Positions 1 to 11,225 of a stretch of DNA of 64,000 nucleotides are shown in pieces (positions within the stretch are counted from its first letter, which is position 1; each line of letters starts with the position of its first letter). The DNA lies in contig OY759216.1 of the NCBI GenBank assembly GCA_963662175.1, positions 35,915,087-35,979,086 on the forward strand, given 5' to 3'. The stretch comes from Aradus depressus. Lineage: Eukaryota > Arthropoda > Insecta > Hemiptera > Aradidae. The notes beneath the pieces are model-generated. The model made no database searches, had not been told where the DNA came from, and saw nothing but the letters and a program-made list of their open reading frames with translations. A program made the position numbers and the translations under genes.

Positions 1-210
1 CTGATTATAGCTATATAATTAAATTATTAATTATAATTTTAAAATATAAGTATAGGGAGTATACTCGCTGGGTGATTTCTCCCCTCTTGACATTTTGACA
101 TTGCCATTATCTCTCTTTCAGCACATTTGTTTGTTGTATTTATTTTTATAAAGTTGTATATATATATATTTGTAAGTAAAAAATGTATATATATTATTGA
201 ATATTGACAG

Positions 211-3200
211 GTGCTCTTCTGTTTTGCCTGGAAGAAGGTTTAACATTTTGGACTCCTGAATTGACATTTATGGTTTTTATTTGTACTCTGTTTTCAACTT
301 TTTTCCTTCATCTGATCATTACATACTACAAACATGGATTAGGTAAGTGACACATTTTTGAACGGCAGTTAGAAAGATAACACAGAAAGATAAGACGTTT
401 AGTAAGGGGTGTGCACCCTCGTGGAACGTTGGTTGGACGGGGGTAAAGTGCAGGGGTGGCAGATGGCACAAAGGCTGCATGCCTTCCCGCCTAAGGTCCC
501 CCCAGTCTCAATATTGCCCGCTGTCGCCTGTGAAACCACTGGGAGGTTTTTATTACCATGATGAGGTGATAGTGCACTTGCCAAATTAAAATGAACCAAC
601 TATACGTTCATTATCCTACTCGATACCAGATGAAAGTAGAGAAGCATGAACGATATGTGTGTATGGTAAATTTAAAATGAAGGAAGTGTAATAATACTAT
701 TTTCAAGCAATCTGATTACAGTTGAGCCGTTGATAGCCAAAACCGGATTAATCTAAAATTGTCCTCTTTCAATTAATGATTCCTATAGTTGACATTTTCT
801 GTAGAGATATTGTGAAATACTAATAAAAAATAGAGAAAAACATTTTTTTTTTTTAAATATTGTCTATTTCACAAAATATATATAATATATGGAAGTACTT
901 TCGGTATTGCCACCATCTTCATTTGGATAATAAATTAGTTACGTCTAATGACAACAATTTACCCCCTGGTTGTATATTTAATGTTTAGATTTTTCCTACA
1001 AAATCTAACGAGTTTAAGACCGTGTGTGAGGGTTGAAATTATATGAATGATCTGAGTTTTCTCTTAAGAAGTTTTGATGATTTTTAGATGGGGGAGTTAA
1101 TAAATGGTACAACGTGTCTAATGAAGATGTTATCTTTGTGGATGATGGGTAAATCTGTTAGTTCGGGAGTTGTGCTATTCATTACTATGACTTAGACGTA
1201 CCTTTTGTAATAAAAGTAGATTTGGAAACTGTATTTGTTCAGTCGTCGCTGAAGATGATAGCAATACAGAAAGTACTTCCATATATTCTCTTTATTTTTT
1301 ATCATTTTTGATCACATTTTAGCACCAATTCTTTCAGAAAAATTAAACTTATGGATTGAACACTTCTTGTAGAAAAACACAACATGTTCACCTGCTGATA
1401 TCATAGCACACGACTATGTTCCATAAAACGGATTCAACTAATAATGTCTTGAACTATTCCGCTTTTGGCTGCCAACTCTACATACTCTTTTGAAAATCAT
1501 CATTCTCTTTCAATTTGTAATATTAATTGTTTTTATTTTTTAGTTGGAACAGTTCATGTCTACCTGTTCTTTGGTCTTCGGAATCTATCACTGACCTATT
1601 TGTACACGGAAATACCTGTTTTTATATTTATAGGCATTATTGGGTCCCTATCCGGCTCTTTGTGGAACTACGGCTACATGGTGCTGTACAGAGGAAAGTC
1701 TTGGTAACATACATATATTTTTATATTAATGTTCCTACACATTTTTTTATTGTTATTCCAAGGTCATTTCATGTGTAATGAACGAAGCCCTAGGTCTCCG
1801 ATTTAAAAAATATTTTACGTGCGTTTAGGTCCATTTTTTCTGAGAAAAAACAATACCAAGGCCCCATTAATGCTGAGATAGGCCCTTGCCTACTGCGCTC
1901 AAAATCAGGGATTCAAACCCGTCCGAGGATCTCAGATTTTTTTTTTGGGAAGTAAAAAAAAGACGTGAGCACTCTCGTGTTATAGGCAGTATGACTTTAT
2001 AGTTGAAGTCCGGCCATGAGTCATATAATCACTTCCTTGTTTTTTCGGCTAAATAAGGTATTTTTTTGTTATATAAAACGTGTTAAAATGCATGATTTTT
2101 GATCTCAACTCCAGACTTAATTACATCTACAACAGTACAAACACCCAAAAATTAATGTTAAATTTTAAAACTGACTTATTCTGCTTCATTCTGCACTTAA
2201 TATTCACAATTTTTCAGAACATGTTTATACTATGAAGTACGTTAGAAAAAGAGCTGATAATGCCCGTTCTTGGATCTCATTTCATGTCCGAGCAGAAGAA
2301 CCAAAGGAACCATTCCCGGTCTCAACTCGCAGTAAAGCCTCCTTAAAATAGTTTCTCTTCTCATAAATGTCCTTATGCCACTCAGAATTTTGCTTAGACA
2401 ATACTCTATGTCTATCGCTTCACTATCGTAAGCTTAAGACACTGATGAACCTTATTTTTTCATTTGTTCAGGTATAAAACCTCAAAGAAATGGCTTAGAC
2501 TTATATATGCAGCAGTTTTTGGTTTATTATTGTCGCTTACTGGTATTACAGCCTTCCATGCTTTTCAAGGAGAATGCCGGTCAAAATTTGGAAAAGAGAG
2601 AATTTCACAAAGCAACGAGTTCCAAGTGATTATGATTTTTTTTTTTTTTCAAGCGATTTTTCTGTCACTGAATTCTAACTTTACTTTTTTTTTTAGGTGT
2701 TTTGTACTGACTCGAATTCATTTGACGCTGTTGGTGTATTTTTATTTCAAGATTTACGATATGTGGTTAAATCATTTGAATATATAAATTCAGGCGAGTA
2801 TTTCATTTTTACTCCAGAAGAAAAGCTGAATTATTCATTTACTACGAAATTATTCAATTTGTTTCGATATACATAAATAAATAAAACAAACTTATTTTTG
2901 AAATATTGTCTATTCCACTAAAGATCTTTAGTGGAATAGACAATATTTCAAAAATAAGTTTGTTTTATTTATTTATTACAAGTTTCCACAATATGTCCGC
3001 GTTTCTCAACTTAGAAGTTGTCGATATACATATACTATAGCTTAACTCAACCAATATCACTACTATTAACTCAACATTGCGCTGTGCCGCGTGGGTTGTA
3101 ACTTTTCAAGGGTGATTTCAATTTTTTCGAACTTTGTTCAAAAATATTGTTTGCAAAAAGGAAGGTCGAATTCGTTAACCAGAAAAATTGAACCACCAAA

Positions 3201-6200
3201 GGAGGGGAGGGGGGGGGGGGGGGGGCAAAATTTCAGGAGCTACGGTCTTGCATTTGATATTTTCGGTCCCAAAAAGTTTATATAGAGCATTTTGTTTAAT
3301 TTGATCCATAAAACGATTAACTACATTCATTAGAAGCCAAGATATTCCAAGAAAATATGTGTACATTAATTTTACATGAAAACTCATTGCACTATTCGTA
3401 ACTTTTAGTCATGATTATATAGACCATTGTCTATAATGTGAGCCATAATAATAAGCCATAAGATAGGGGTTGGAAAGAGGGTGAGATGGGATACTCATCA
3501 TCCAAACTACTCTCCGCCCTCTACGTTCAGTTACCATATTCTGTTTTCAGAAGAGACAAACTACTGGGTGCTCCTATTCGGGACCTTCTACTTCTACGTA
3601 GGCTCACTGTTACAGTTTGCTGTGTTTATTCCTTCGGGTGTCTTGGTGCCACACTTTGCCTCCGGAGCCACCTGGGGCTATCTCTTTGCCATCTGGATGA
3701 GTGGATCCGTAGATGTATGTATCGTAGTATTAAAGAAATCAATAAACAAAACGTCGTCGGTGAGTCACCGGCTATGTACTTTGTAATACGTATAAGTCAA
3801 TTACGTTTTCGCTCTCCCACCAATGCCCCTTTGGTCTAAAATTTTATATACGTCTTACATAGTAGCTTATGAATCTTCATACTTAATTTTGTGTCGACAC
3901 ATTCATTACATCAGCAGTTATTACGGTATTTGAATCGAGCCCCCTTCTCTGATTTTTAATTTAATCTAATTAATTTCTCGGAAAATTAATAGGTTAGTTC
4001 TTGTGACCCATGCCCGGGCTTAACTATGAGGTCATATCACCTACTACCAGAGCGCACTTTCGTCGCTTTGATGGACATGAGCTATGGGAGTCCTATATGT
4101 TGCCTACCCAAGTTTATTCACTTAAGGTAGAGGTCCTTAACGAATACTTGAGTACAAGCTCGGGGGCATCGCTTATAAAAACGCAGCATTGAATTTCTGA
4201 TCGATTACATTACTCCAGCTATGCGAAGAATAGAGTATATCACAATGGCGAACCGTGGCATGAGTCAGAGGCTTTTTCATAAAGTGTTCTCGTCATGTAG
4301 TCGTTAGTATTTCAGTTATCAACTTGTCTGCTAATTGTAATGAATATTAAAAAATCCTCATTTAAAATAACCCGCAATAATTATAATCGGGCAATAGTAT
4401 AGTTTCAGACATATCGTAGAAGAGAAAACACCATATATTATTTATAGTGGTCATTCTTCAGCGAATGAAAATAAATGTATACATTTGGAATCTGTCAGTA
4501 AAAAAGAAAAACGCGACGAATAAACTGTAGTTACATATCGAATGAGAATAAAATATTATTGAGATTTTCATTTTACAATAAGAGCATGTGTCTGCTCAAA
4601 ACACCAACCTCACTAAGGACCTAGAACAAATAAAAATGTATAGAACCTAAATGAGTGATTAAGCTTCAAACATGAAACATAAATCATGTACGAGGCTTAA
4701 TGTAAGGTCGTTTCTCCTAATTTTGCTGATACTAGTCCTAAGTAAGTACTGTTATTCTTTTCGTTTTTCTTTGTGTGTGTTCGAAGCGGGCTTATATCGC
4801 ATATAAGCAGAGGATTTTTCGTCTCTCTGGTGGACATATGTCCTACACTACTGTGGGTCTATGTTTGCCTAATCAGGTTTAGTTAGTGTCGTATATTATA
4901 AGTATCTGACATCATACAGGCTCGATTTGTGTACCTTCACTCATGAGTAGTAGTTTGCTTTTATGGGGCGCTCAACTACGTGAGTTATCAGCGCCGAGGA
5001 TTGCTACTATGTAGCCCTTTACACTTATCCTTATATCTTCACTCATGATCCTTTGGACAGTAAACAAGCACGCTACCTCTGTGTTGCCGTTGTCTCCTAA
5101 TTATTTTATTTAATGATATATTGACATAAGAGTGTATAACTTTTCTTCTTGTATGTTGCGGAACAGAGTGAGCGGAGTTGGGCCCAGCCTGTCAAGTACT
5201 CTTTCCTGGGAGCAGTTGCTCAGGCCAGCGGAGTGGCCCGCCTTACCCTCTCACTAGGCATCATCATGATAGAGAGCTGTGGACAGGCATCTCTCGTCAT
5301 ACCCATCTTCATCATCGTCATCACTACCAAGTGGTTCGCATCTATTTTCACACGGGTAACGACCACTTTAGACATACCTGTAGTTCCTTCCAGCGGACAC
5401 TGATCGGGAGTTGCGCCTTCCATAACTTCTGAATTGAGGAACGCGGACATATTGTGGAATTTGTAATAAATAAATAAAACAAACTTATTTTTTGAAATAT
5501 TGTCTATTCCACTAAAGATATTTATAAAAATGAAACTACCGGTTTCGGCCTCACACCATCGTCAGGTCTAGTTATGAACTAGAAAATGTTCATAACTAGT
5601 ACTTGACGATGGTGTGAGGCCGAAACCGGTAGTTTTATTTTTATAAATATCTTTAGTGGAATAGACAATATTTCAAAAAACTACCGGTTTCGGCCTCACA
5701 CCATCGTCAGGTCTAGTTATGAACTAGAAAATGTTCATAAGTAGTACTTGACGATGGTGTGAGGCCGAAACCTGTAGTTTTATCTTTATAAATATCTTTA
5801 GTGGAATAGACAATATTTCAAAAAATAAGTTTCTTTTATTTATTCCTTCCATAACTACTTGATAAGACACCCTTTGTCAATTTCAACATAATTATGGCAA
5901 GGCTCACAGTGAAGCAATATTATAAGTTTAAGATAATTAGAAAGTGGTAAAGCAAGTTGGCGAAGCCGGGGGTTATTTGAGCGTAAAATTAGGTAAAATG
6001 GACTAGACTGGAGTGGCAGCCACTTGCCGTTATAAGCTCTATGGAAAACAATTCTCTCTCACCGAAGATATGGAAGTAATGAAAGACTATTGAATTTTTT
6101 ACTTTTTATTTTAAACAAAAAAAATATAATTGAGGTAATTTTCAAAAATATATGTATATATATATATATTTGTACATATGCAATAATGATAAAACTGTGT

Positions 6201-9200
6201 ACCTGTTAACAAAGATTTTGAAAAATAAATCTCTTATATTCTCTACTGTTCCGGTTTATTAACTTTTCATTTATCATTACATGTTGCAATACAATATATA
6301 TGTACATATTCTTCATTTATTAATACATATGAACACAGTTTAAATTGAAAAGTTAATTAAACTTTAATTAAAATAAAACAAATTATGTGGTGTACGAAAT
6401 GTAAATTTTTTTTTTTTATTAAAAAAATCCTACGGCTGTTAAAAACATTTAACTTTAATTAGATATCCATTTTAACGAAACATGCTGCAGATATGTAAAC
6501 AATTAAAATGAGGGTTTTTGTCGTTTTTAATTATATTTTAGATTATTTTGAACGCAGGCGCAGGATATGGTAGAACGGCCATAGCGCATTTAGAAATATG
6601 CAAAAAGCGGAAATATTTGATAACAAATCCGTTTCTGCTGCATTTGATTTCATTTTGCCCGAAGCAATAATCTGCGCAAACATGAGTAATGAGACATGAG
6701 AGTTAGTTATTTATTTCTATAATTAGTTATTATGACTCATTCCCGGGCTTAACGGTCCATTCGAATTGCATTATTATTGTTATTCATAGTTCCACCTCAG
6801 CAGCTCTAGATAGTTGTCCGAACTCTTTATTTTATTTTTATTATTTATTCTTATTTTTCAATTACTTTATTTTTATTTTTTTACTTATTGCGATTCATTC
6901 ATCTATTTTTCTTCTTCTCTTATGTTATTTATTCATATATCTCTTGTATAATTATTATTATATACACACACACACACACACACATTGCTGCTTGATTTTT
7001 ATTCTATTTATTTATTTTTACTCTGTAATATATTTTTTATTTGTATAATAATTATACAAAATATTATTATCTTTCAAATATTATTCAACTTCGTTCTTTA
7101 TTTTTTAGATATATTTTTCCATTCTTCACTACTATCTACTTTCTCTGTATACTGAACAACTATGATTGGGCATAAGGCCTGTTGGTGGTGGCATGATGTA
7201 AAAATAAAAATAAAATGCCTATAACTGATTTCATATTGCTGAAGTAAAGTGTGCAACGCTTGTGGATGAAATATATCGTAATTATGAAAAAAATTCGGGC
7301 AGTAGCGAAATCGCCTTTTATGTTTATTTATTTTTTTATTTCCTGTTTATTTTTCAGCCTATCTACAGAATCATGGTATATAACGCTGGTTTCGCCCTGC
7401 TTCGGGGCTCACTGCTCCCTGTCAGTGTTCCCTTCAAAGCTCGAGATTTAATGGTCAGGGACATTGTTACTTTACCTCCGAAAGTGACAATCTCAGAACT
7501 AATGAGAGTTTTGTCAAATAACAGGTATCACGCATTTCCGATAATGAACGGCGCCAAGGTGAGTATACAACTTTATACTTTGTTATTTATTTATAGTCTG
7601 TACAACAGAACAAAATATGGAAACATGTCCCTTGCTGACTCTGAGTTCAGCTATCAGGCTTGTCAGAATGAGAATAAGAGTAGATTATCCTGTACGCTTC
7701 ATAGGTTTACTAAATTAAAAAATTAATTACAATTAAAAATCAGAAATGTATTACTTAAATCGCTGTGCAGCATGTACCCCATAATTCGAGTAAGTAGGTT
7801 CAAATTGGAAATGTATGGTCATAATATGAATAGTCCGTTGGTATCGTTGAAAATCTGAATTTTGGTCAAAGTAATCTATGTTAATATTTGGTAATAAGCA
7901 TTTTTTTCTTTTCGTTTAAGTTGTATGTGGGTAAGTTAGTTTATTTTCGGTGGAGTACGGAGTTGACTAGAGAAGCGAATAGGGGTGGAGACCCTTGTAA
8001 ATAATAAATATATATTTTATTGATCCAGGCGAGAGGTTTGATATTGAGATCTCAAATTTTGGCCTTAGTCAAGTCCAACTTATACAAAGTACCAACCAAG
8101 GAGCTGAATATTGCTTCTACAAATGACATTTTGACTCGGCACCAAGGTTTTAGTTTCAAATCTTTCGAAAATGTAAGTATGAAAATCAATCATGTACAGA
8201 TATCTTTACAAAATAAGATGTTTATTTTTTATAATAATATTATTAATAAATACATTTTTAACCCGCATATAGATATATTTCGTTCAACTTACCTACTAAG
8301 ACCATTGCTATAGGGATTATATCGTACCATTAGGTTAGTTCGTCTCGCAGAACTAGTTCAGGAAGTGTTGCATCATGGCTGTCATGACATTTTATATCAG
8401 ATGTTCACTTCTGGCATTTTTCTTTACCAATTTAATGAATACATCTGTATTACCTCCCCAATGGTTTCAGGGTGAGAGAAGGGAGGCACGTAGGGGAGGT
8501 GAGTGGGCCTGTCTGTCTCACCTCCATCCTCAAATGAACCAACAGTTAATATTGTTTACAATTTCATTTATTTAGAAATTCCTTTTCAGATGTTGACTTC
8601 TGGTAATCACGAATATGACTTAAACGCCACTATTGACCTTGTGCCTTATATGAATCCGACTCCTTATTGTGTGAATGTGGTATGTACTTTGGAAAATGTT
8701 TTTATACGTATATGGTGCAAAACATTTTTTTTTTTTTTTTTTTTTCCTTTGGAGTAATTAGCGAATTGAAATTTAGCGTATTGATTCAAGGCTGAATTAT
8801 CTTTCCTGGGAGTTTATATAAAAAATTACACTCCATATAGCAAATCAGTCATATCATTAGGTTAGGTTAGGTTTTATGACTCATGCCCGGGCTTTAACTA
8901 CGAGGTCATATCGCCTACTACCAGGGCGCTCTTTCGTCACTCCGGTGGACATGAGCCCGACTCTACTGTGGGAGTCGTAAATTTTGCCTAGCCTAAATTT
9001 CTATTCACCTAGGGCAGGGGTCTTTAACGAGTACCTGACTTCGTAGTCATGTTATTGCTTTGCATAAAAATGCATGCAAAGCTTCATTTAGCTAAAAAAA
9101 AAATAAGTTTCTAATTAGGTGAAAAGGTTAGTGTTATGCACGACTTTTCTTATCCAAGAAATTGACGTTTTAGAGGTCAGCTTTAACTTTTCAAGAGTTT

Positions 9201-10067
9201 TCCGACTTGTGTAGCTAAATTACTAAATTTAAGAAAAAAATATATATATAACGATAATATATGAATATTTTTAACAAGAATGGAGAGTTCTGTTTGAATG
9301 TTTTTGTGCTCAAATTGAATTGGAAGCATTGCTGAAACTTTCCAACCAGTCTACTGATGACCCCGTGGGCCTCTTTGGAGCCCTGACCTGAATTTTTCTT
9401 TACCAATTTAATTTCGAAATATCCCTAGATGCTCTTTAATTTCATTTTATATTAATTATGCATTTATTTATTTTCTTCAGGATACCTCCCTGAGACGTAT
9501 ATATCTACTGTTCGTTAGCCTTGCACTTACAACTGTGTTGGTGGTTGATGAAAACTGTGATGTACGTTATGATTTTATTATAACACTTGTGTTTATTATT
9601 AAAGTTTGTTTTTTGCATTTTACTAAAAATCAGGTTATGAGCTCACCCGTTTGGTAAGACCATACAAAAACTATCACCGTATTTTTATCAAACACACTTC
9701 CGATTTGGGGTGTCGTCCACGTTCCTACTCTAAATACATATTTATTTGTCTTTAATTTAGGCTACGAAACGTTCGCCTCTGTCTTTCAGAAGTTGAGACA
9801 GTAGTGCCTTATCTACGAACGAACAGCTTCTGTTAATTAGTAAATGTTGAGTTTTGAATCTCCAATATGACTTGTCATTATGAAAATGATAGAAAAAAAA
9901 AAATTCCTACCATGGGAATTCTCCAACTTTACGCAGTTTCTGCACCTACTGACTTTTTAAAATATGTGTTTCAGGTAGTTGGTATCATTACGAGAAAAAA
10001 TGTGGCCTCATTTAGAAAAAATGTTCAATTATGTATGATTCGAACTGAAGTTGTGTCGATCATATAA
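211..10067 (+). CDS. CLCN7-like: CLC-6/7-type chloride/proton exchange transporter, 5'-partial (CLC gene 1)
   Basis: Eleven exons join into one open frame: 211-342, 1544-1703, 2472-2625, 2697-2793, 3551-3714, 5167-5355, 7358-7558, 8029-8172, 8590-8679, 9481-9561 and 9975-10067, ending in TAA. This gives about 500 residues; the N-terminal third lies left of the window. The first exon holds FCLEEGLTFW, matching the proton-glutamate segment of CLC-7 (SLEEGASFW). Exon 5 has PSGVLVPHFASGATWG in place of the third anion-site motif (GVFIPSLLIGAAWG in human CLC-7). Exon 7 has the conserved pore tyrosine in PIYRI and opens the first CBS domain; exons 9-11 carry the second (LVPYMNPTPYCV, then VVGIITRKNV). 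CLC-6/7 proteins exchange chloride for protons in endosome and lysosome membranes; that role is inferred from family. The gating-glutamate exon is outside the window and cannot be judged. Intron 4 (2794-3550) starts with GC, not GT. No stop or frameshift was seen in any exon. Confidence 0.9.
1875..2035 (+). mobile_element. tRNA-derived SINE, degraded
   Basis: Holds the B-box-like GGGATTCAAACCCGTCC with CTACTGCGCTCAAAATC before it, a G-run and short internal remnants, and the family tail GTTGAAGTCCGGCCATGAGTC. Much of the middle is deleted. Confidence 0.55.
2794..3550 (+). other. GC-AG intron in CLC gene 1
   Basis: The reading frame needs exon 4 to end at 2793 (…TCA G) and exon 5 to start at 3551 (AA GAG), making a glutamate codon across the junction. 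The intron then begins GCGAGT after CAG and ends TTTTCAG. The nearby GTATTT at 2798 leaves the wrong phase. The matching exon of CLC gene 2 is also exactly 97 bases and has an ordinary GT donor. The intron contains the palindrome at 2873-2976. Confidence 0.7.
2873..2976. mobile_element. Perfect palindromic element, about 52-bp arms
   Basis: Both arms read inward from AAATAAATAAAACAAAC through GAAATATTGTCTATTCCACT to AAAGATCTTT at the centre near 2924/2925. The arms are the tail sequence of the element at 5463-5844, so this is a minimal fold-back copy of that family. It lies in the GC-AG intron of CLC gene 1. Confidence 0.8.
3750..3995 (+). repeat. Modular interspersed repeat, partial copy
   Basis: Starts with GTCGTCGGTGAGTCACCGG and continues with CTCTCCCACC, TGTGTCGACACATTCATTAC and ATCAGCAGTTATTA. 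The same blocks occur at 21535, 32785, 38830 and 62335. It begins about 36 bp after exon 5 of CLC gene 1. Confidence 0.6.
3996..4160 (-). mobile_element. tRNA-derived SINE, 3' fragment
   Basis: Reads from the SINE tail end (GACCCATGCCCGGGCTTAAC, CTACTACCAGAGCGC, GGACATGAGC) to AGGTCCTTAACGAATAC. The tRNA-like head is missing. It directly follows the modular repeat at 3750-3995. Confidence 0.7.
4790..5060 (-). mobile_element. tRNA-derived SINE, very degraded
   Basis: Only scattered family blocks remain: GTCTCTCTGGTGGACATATG, CTACTGTGGG, TATCTGACATCATACAGGC and a GGGGCGCTCAAC-like head end. Order and spacing fit the minus orientation. Confidence 0.35.
5463..5844. mobile_element. Nested inverted-repeat element with CTGACGA/TTGACGA...CGAAACC motif
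   Basis: Two overlapping fold-backs are joined head to tail. Each has a tail (AATAAAACAAACTTATTTT, GTCTATTCCACTAAAGAT), then CTACCGGTTTCGGCC, ACCATCGTCAGG and a centre around CTAGTTATGAACTAG. The second half repeats the first with a few changes. The tail matches the palindrome at 2873-2976, and weakly the repeats at 36475 and 41680. No coding frame is present. It is an inactive or non-autonomous element in an intron of CLC gene 1. Confidence 0.75.
6725..6765 (-). mobile_element. SINE tail fragment
   Basis: TTATTATGACTCATTCCCGG then GCTTAACGGTCC matches only the 3' end of the SINE. Confidence 0.4.
6961..6984. repeat. CA microsatellite
   Basis: About eleven ACs in a row after TATAT, in intron 6 of CLC gene 1. 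Confidence 0.85.
8859..9055 (-). mobile_element. tRNA-derived SINE, head-less copy
   Basis: Well conserved tail half, starting with three TTAGG-like units (GGTTAGGTTAGGTTTTATGA) and passing through GGACATGAGCCCGACTCTAC and TTTAACGAGTACCTGAC. The tRNA-like head is absent. Confidence 0.75.
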
Positions 10068-11225
10068 TTATGGTACTTGTCAAGAAAAAATGAGATTCAT
10101 TCAATTAAATATTTAACAGTATTACTGTAATAACTTTTATGTAACATGTGATTTATTAAATCCTTTAAAAAAAATCTGTGTATTATTATTTAATATTAAT
10201 GAAGTTAGAGCTTTTCAATTGAAAAGGAAGGTATAATATAAAGAGTTGTTATATAATACATAAGTATATGAAATTGCAATGAAGCTTGATGCGTGAAATA
10301 GTTTTTAGGATTTCGAACAACTAAAAGTGAAACAAGAAGACACAGTCATTAGGTTATGTAGAATGTTCCAGAGAGTCTTAATAATAAGAATTATTAGAAA
10401 AGTAAAAAGTGAGGAAAACAATTTGAAAGAATGACAGAAACTGATGAAGGGGCCTCTGAAGTATTGTCTATTGGCAAACATGATCAGGTAGTGTTTCATT
10501 ATTTTCAAAGATTTCATTATATTTCTTTACTTTTGTAAGAAATTGAAAAACGGAATGAAAAAAATTAAAAATCGAGAAATTGTTCAAAAAATCCCAAACA
10601 AATTAATGCGGCCCGGACAGTGCCCTCCCTACCATCTTTGCTGTACCCATCTACAGCTACTCATTGCGGAATAGTGTCTTCCCGACTTTGGATTTAAGCG
10701 ATCGTCAACTTCTCCAAAAACATTCCTTAAATACTTCTTCTTCGAAAGACCTTAGACCAATATACCCCTCCAAAGTGGAAGTCGAAGATACAACACACCT
10801 TTCTCCTGCGAATAAATATTTTTGTCTTTTAAAACAACTTCAGTATCTAAAACTTAACATATTCCCATTTTATTCCACGTTTACTTTCATATGATTTGCG
10901 AAAAAAGTATGATGGTCCCCCGTTATGTGTTTTATTTTGAAAATATGTAATTGTTAAATTCAAAATTATATCAGGTAATTTCTATTTCAGTTTGTTCCTT
11001 TGGTAAATACAAATGAAAGTTTGTAGATCTTAAAATTCAGTTGTTTTTTTTGTGACTTGATTCCTAACAACTACCACATATCTTAGAATATTAAGTACCT
11101 CGTTGTCCCCTGAGTTCCTCTATTGATTTAATTGATATCAATAAGAATAATTTACATCGAACATAAATAATGTCATTATGATCTTCATTTTTGTATAAAG
11201 ATTAATTTATTATTATTATTTCTAG
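10068..11225. other. Spacer between the two CLC genes
   Basis: About 1.2 kb between the stop of CLC gene 1 and the first supported exon of CLC gene 2. It must hold the 3' end of gene 1 and the promoter and first exon of gene 2. A 70-codon open stretch at about 10650-10860 follows a possible acceptor (CTACAG near 10650) and is richer in GC than its surroundings. It could be an N-terminal exon of gene 2, but no good donor was found. Confidence 0.35.

Noticed and set aside
3486..3839. 117-codon open frame overlapping exon 5 of CLC gene 1
   Set aside because: It is a shadow in another frame; the CLC frame has the clear family match.
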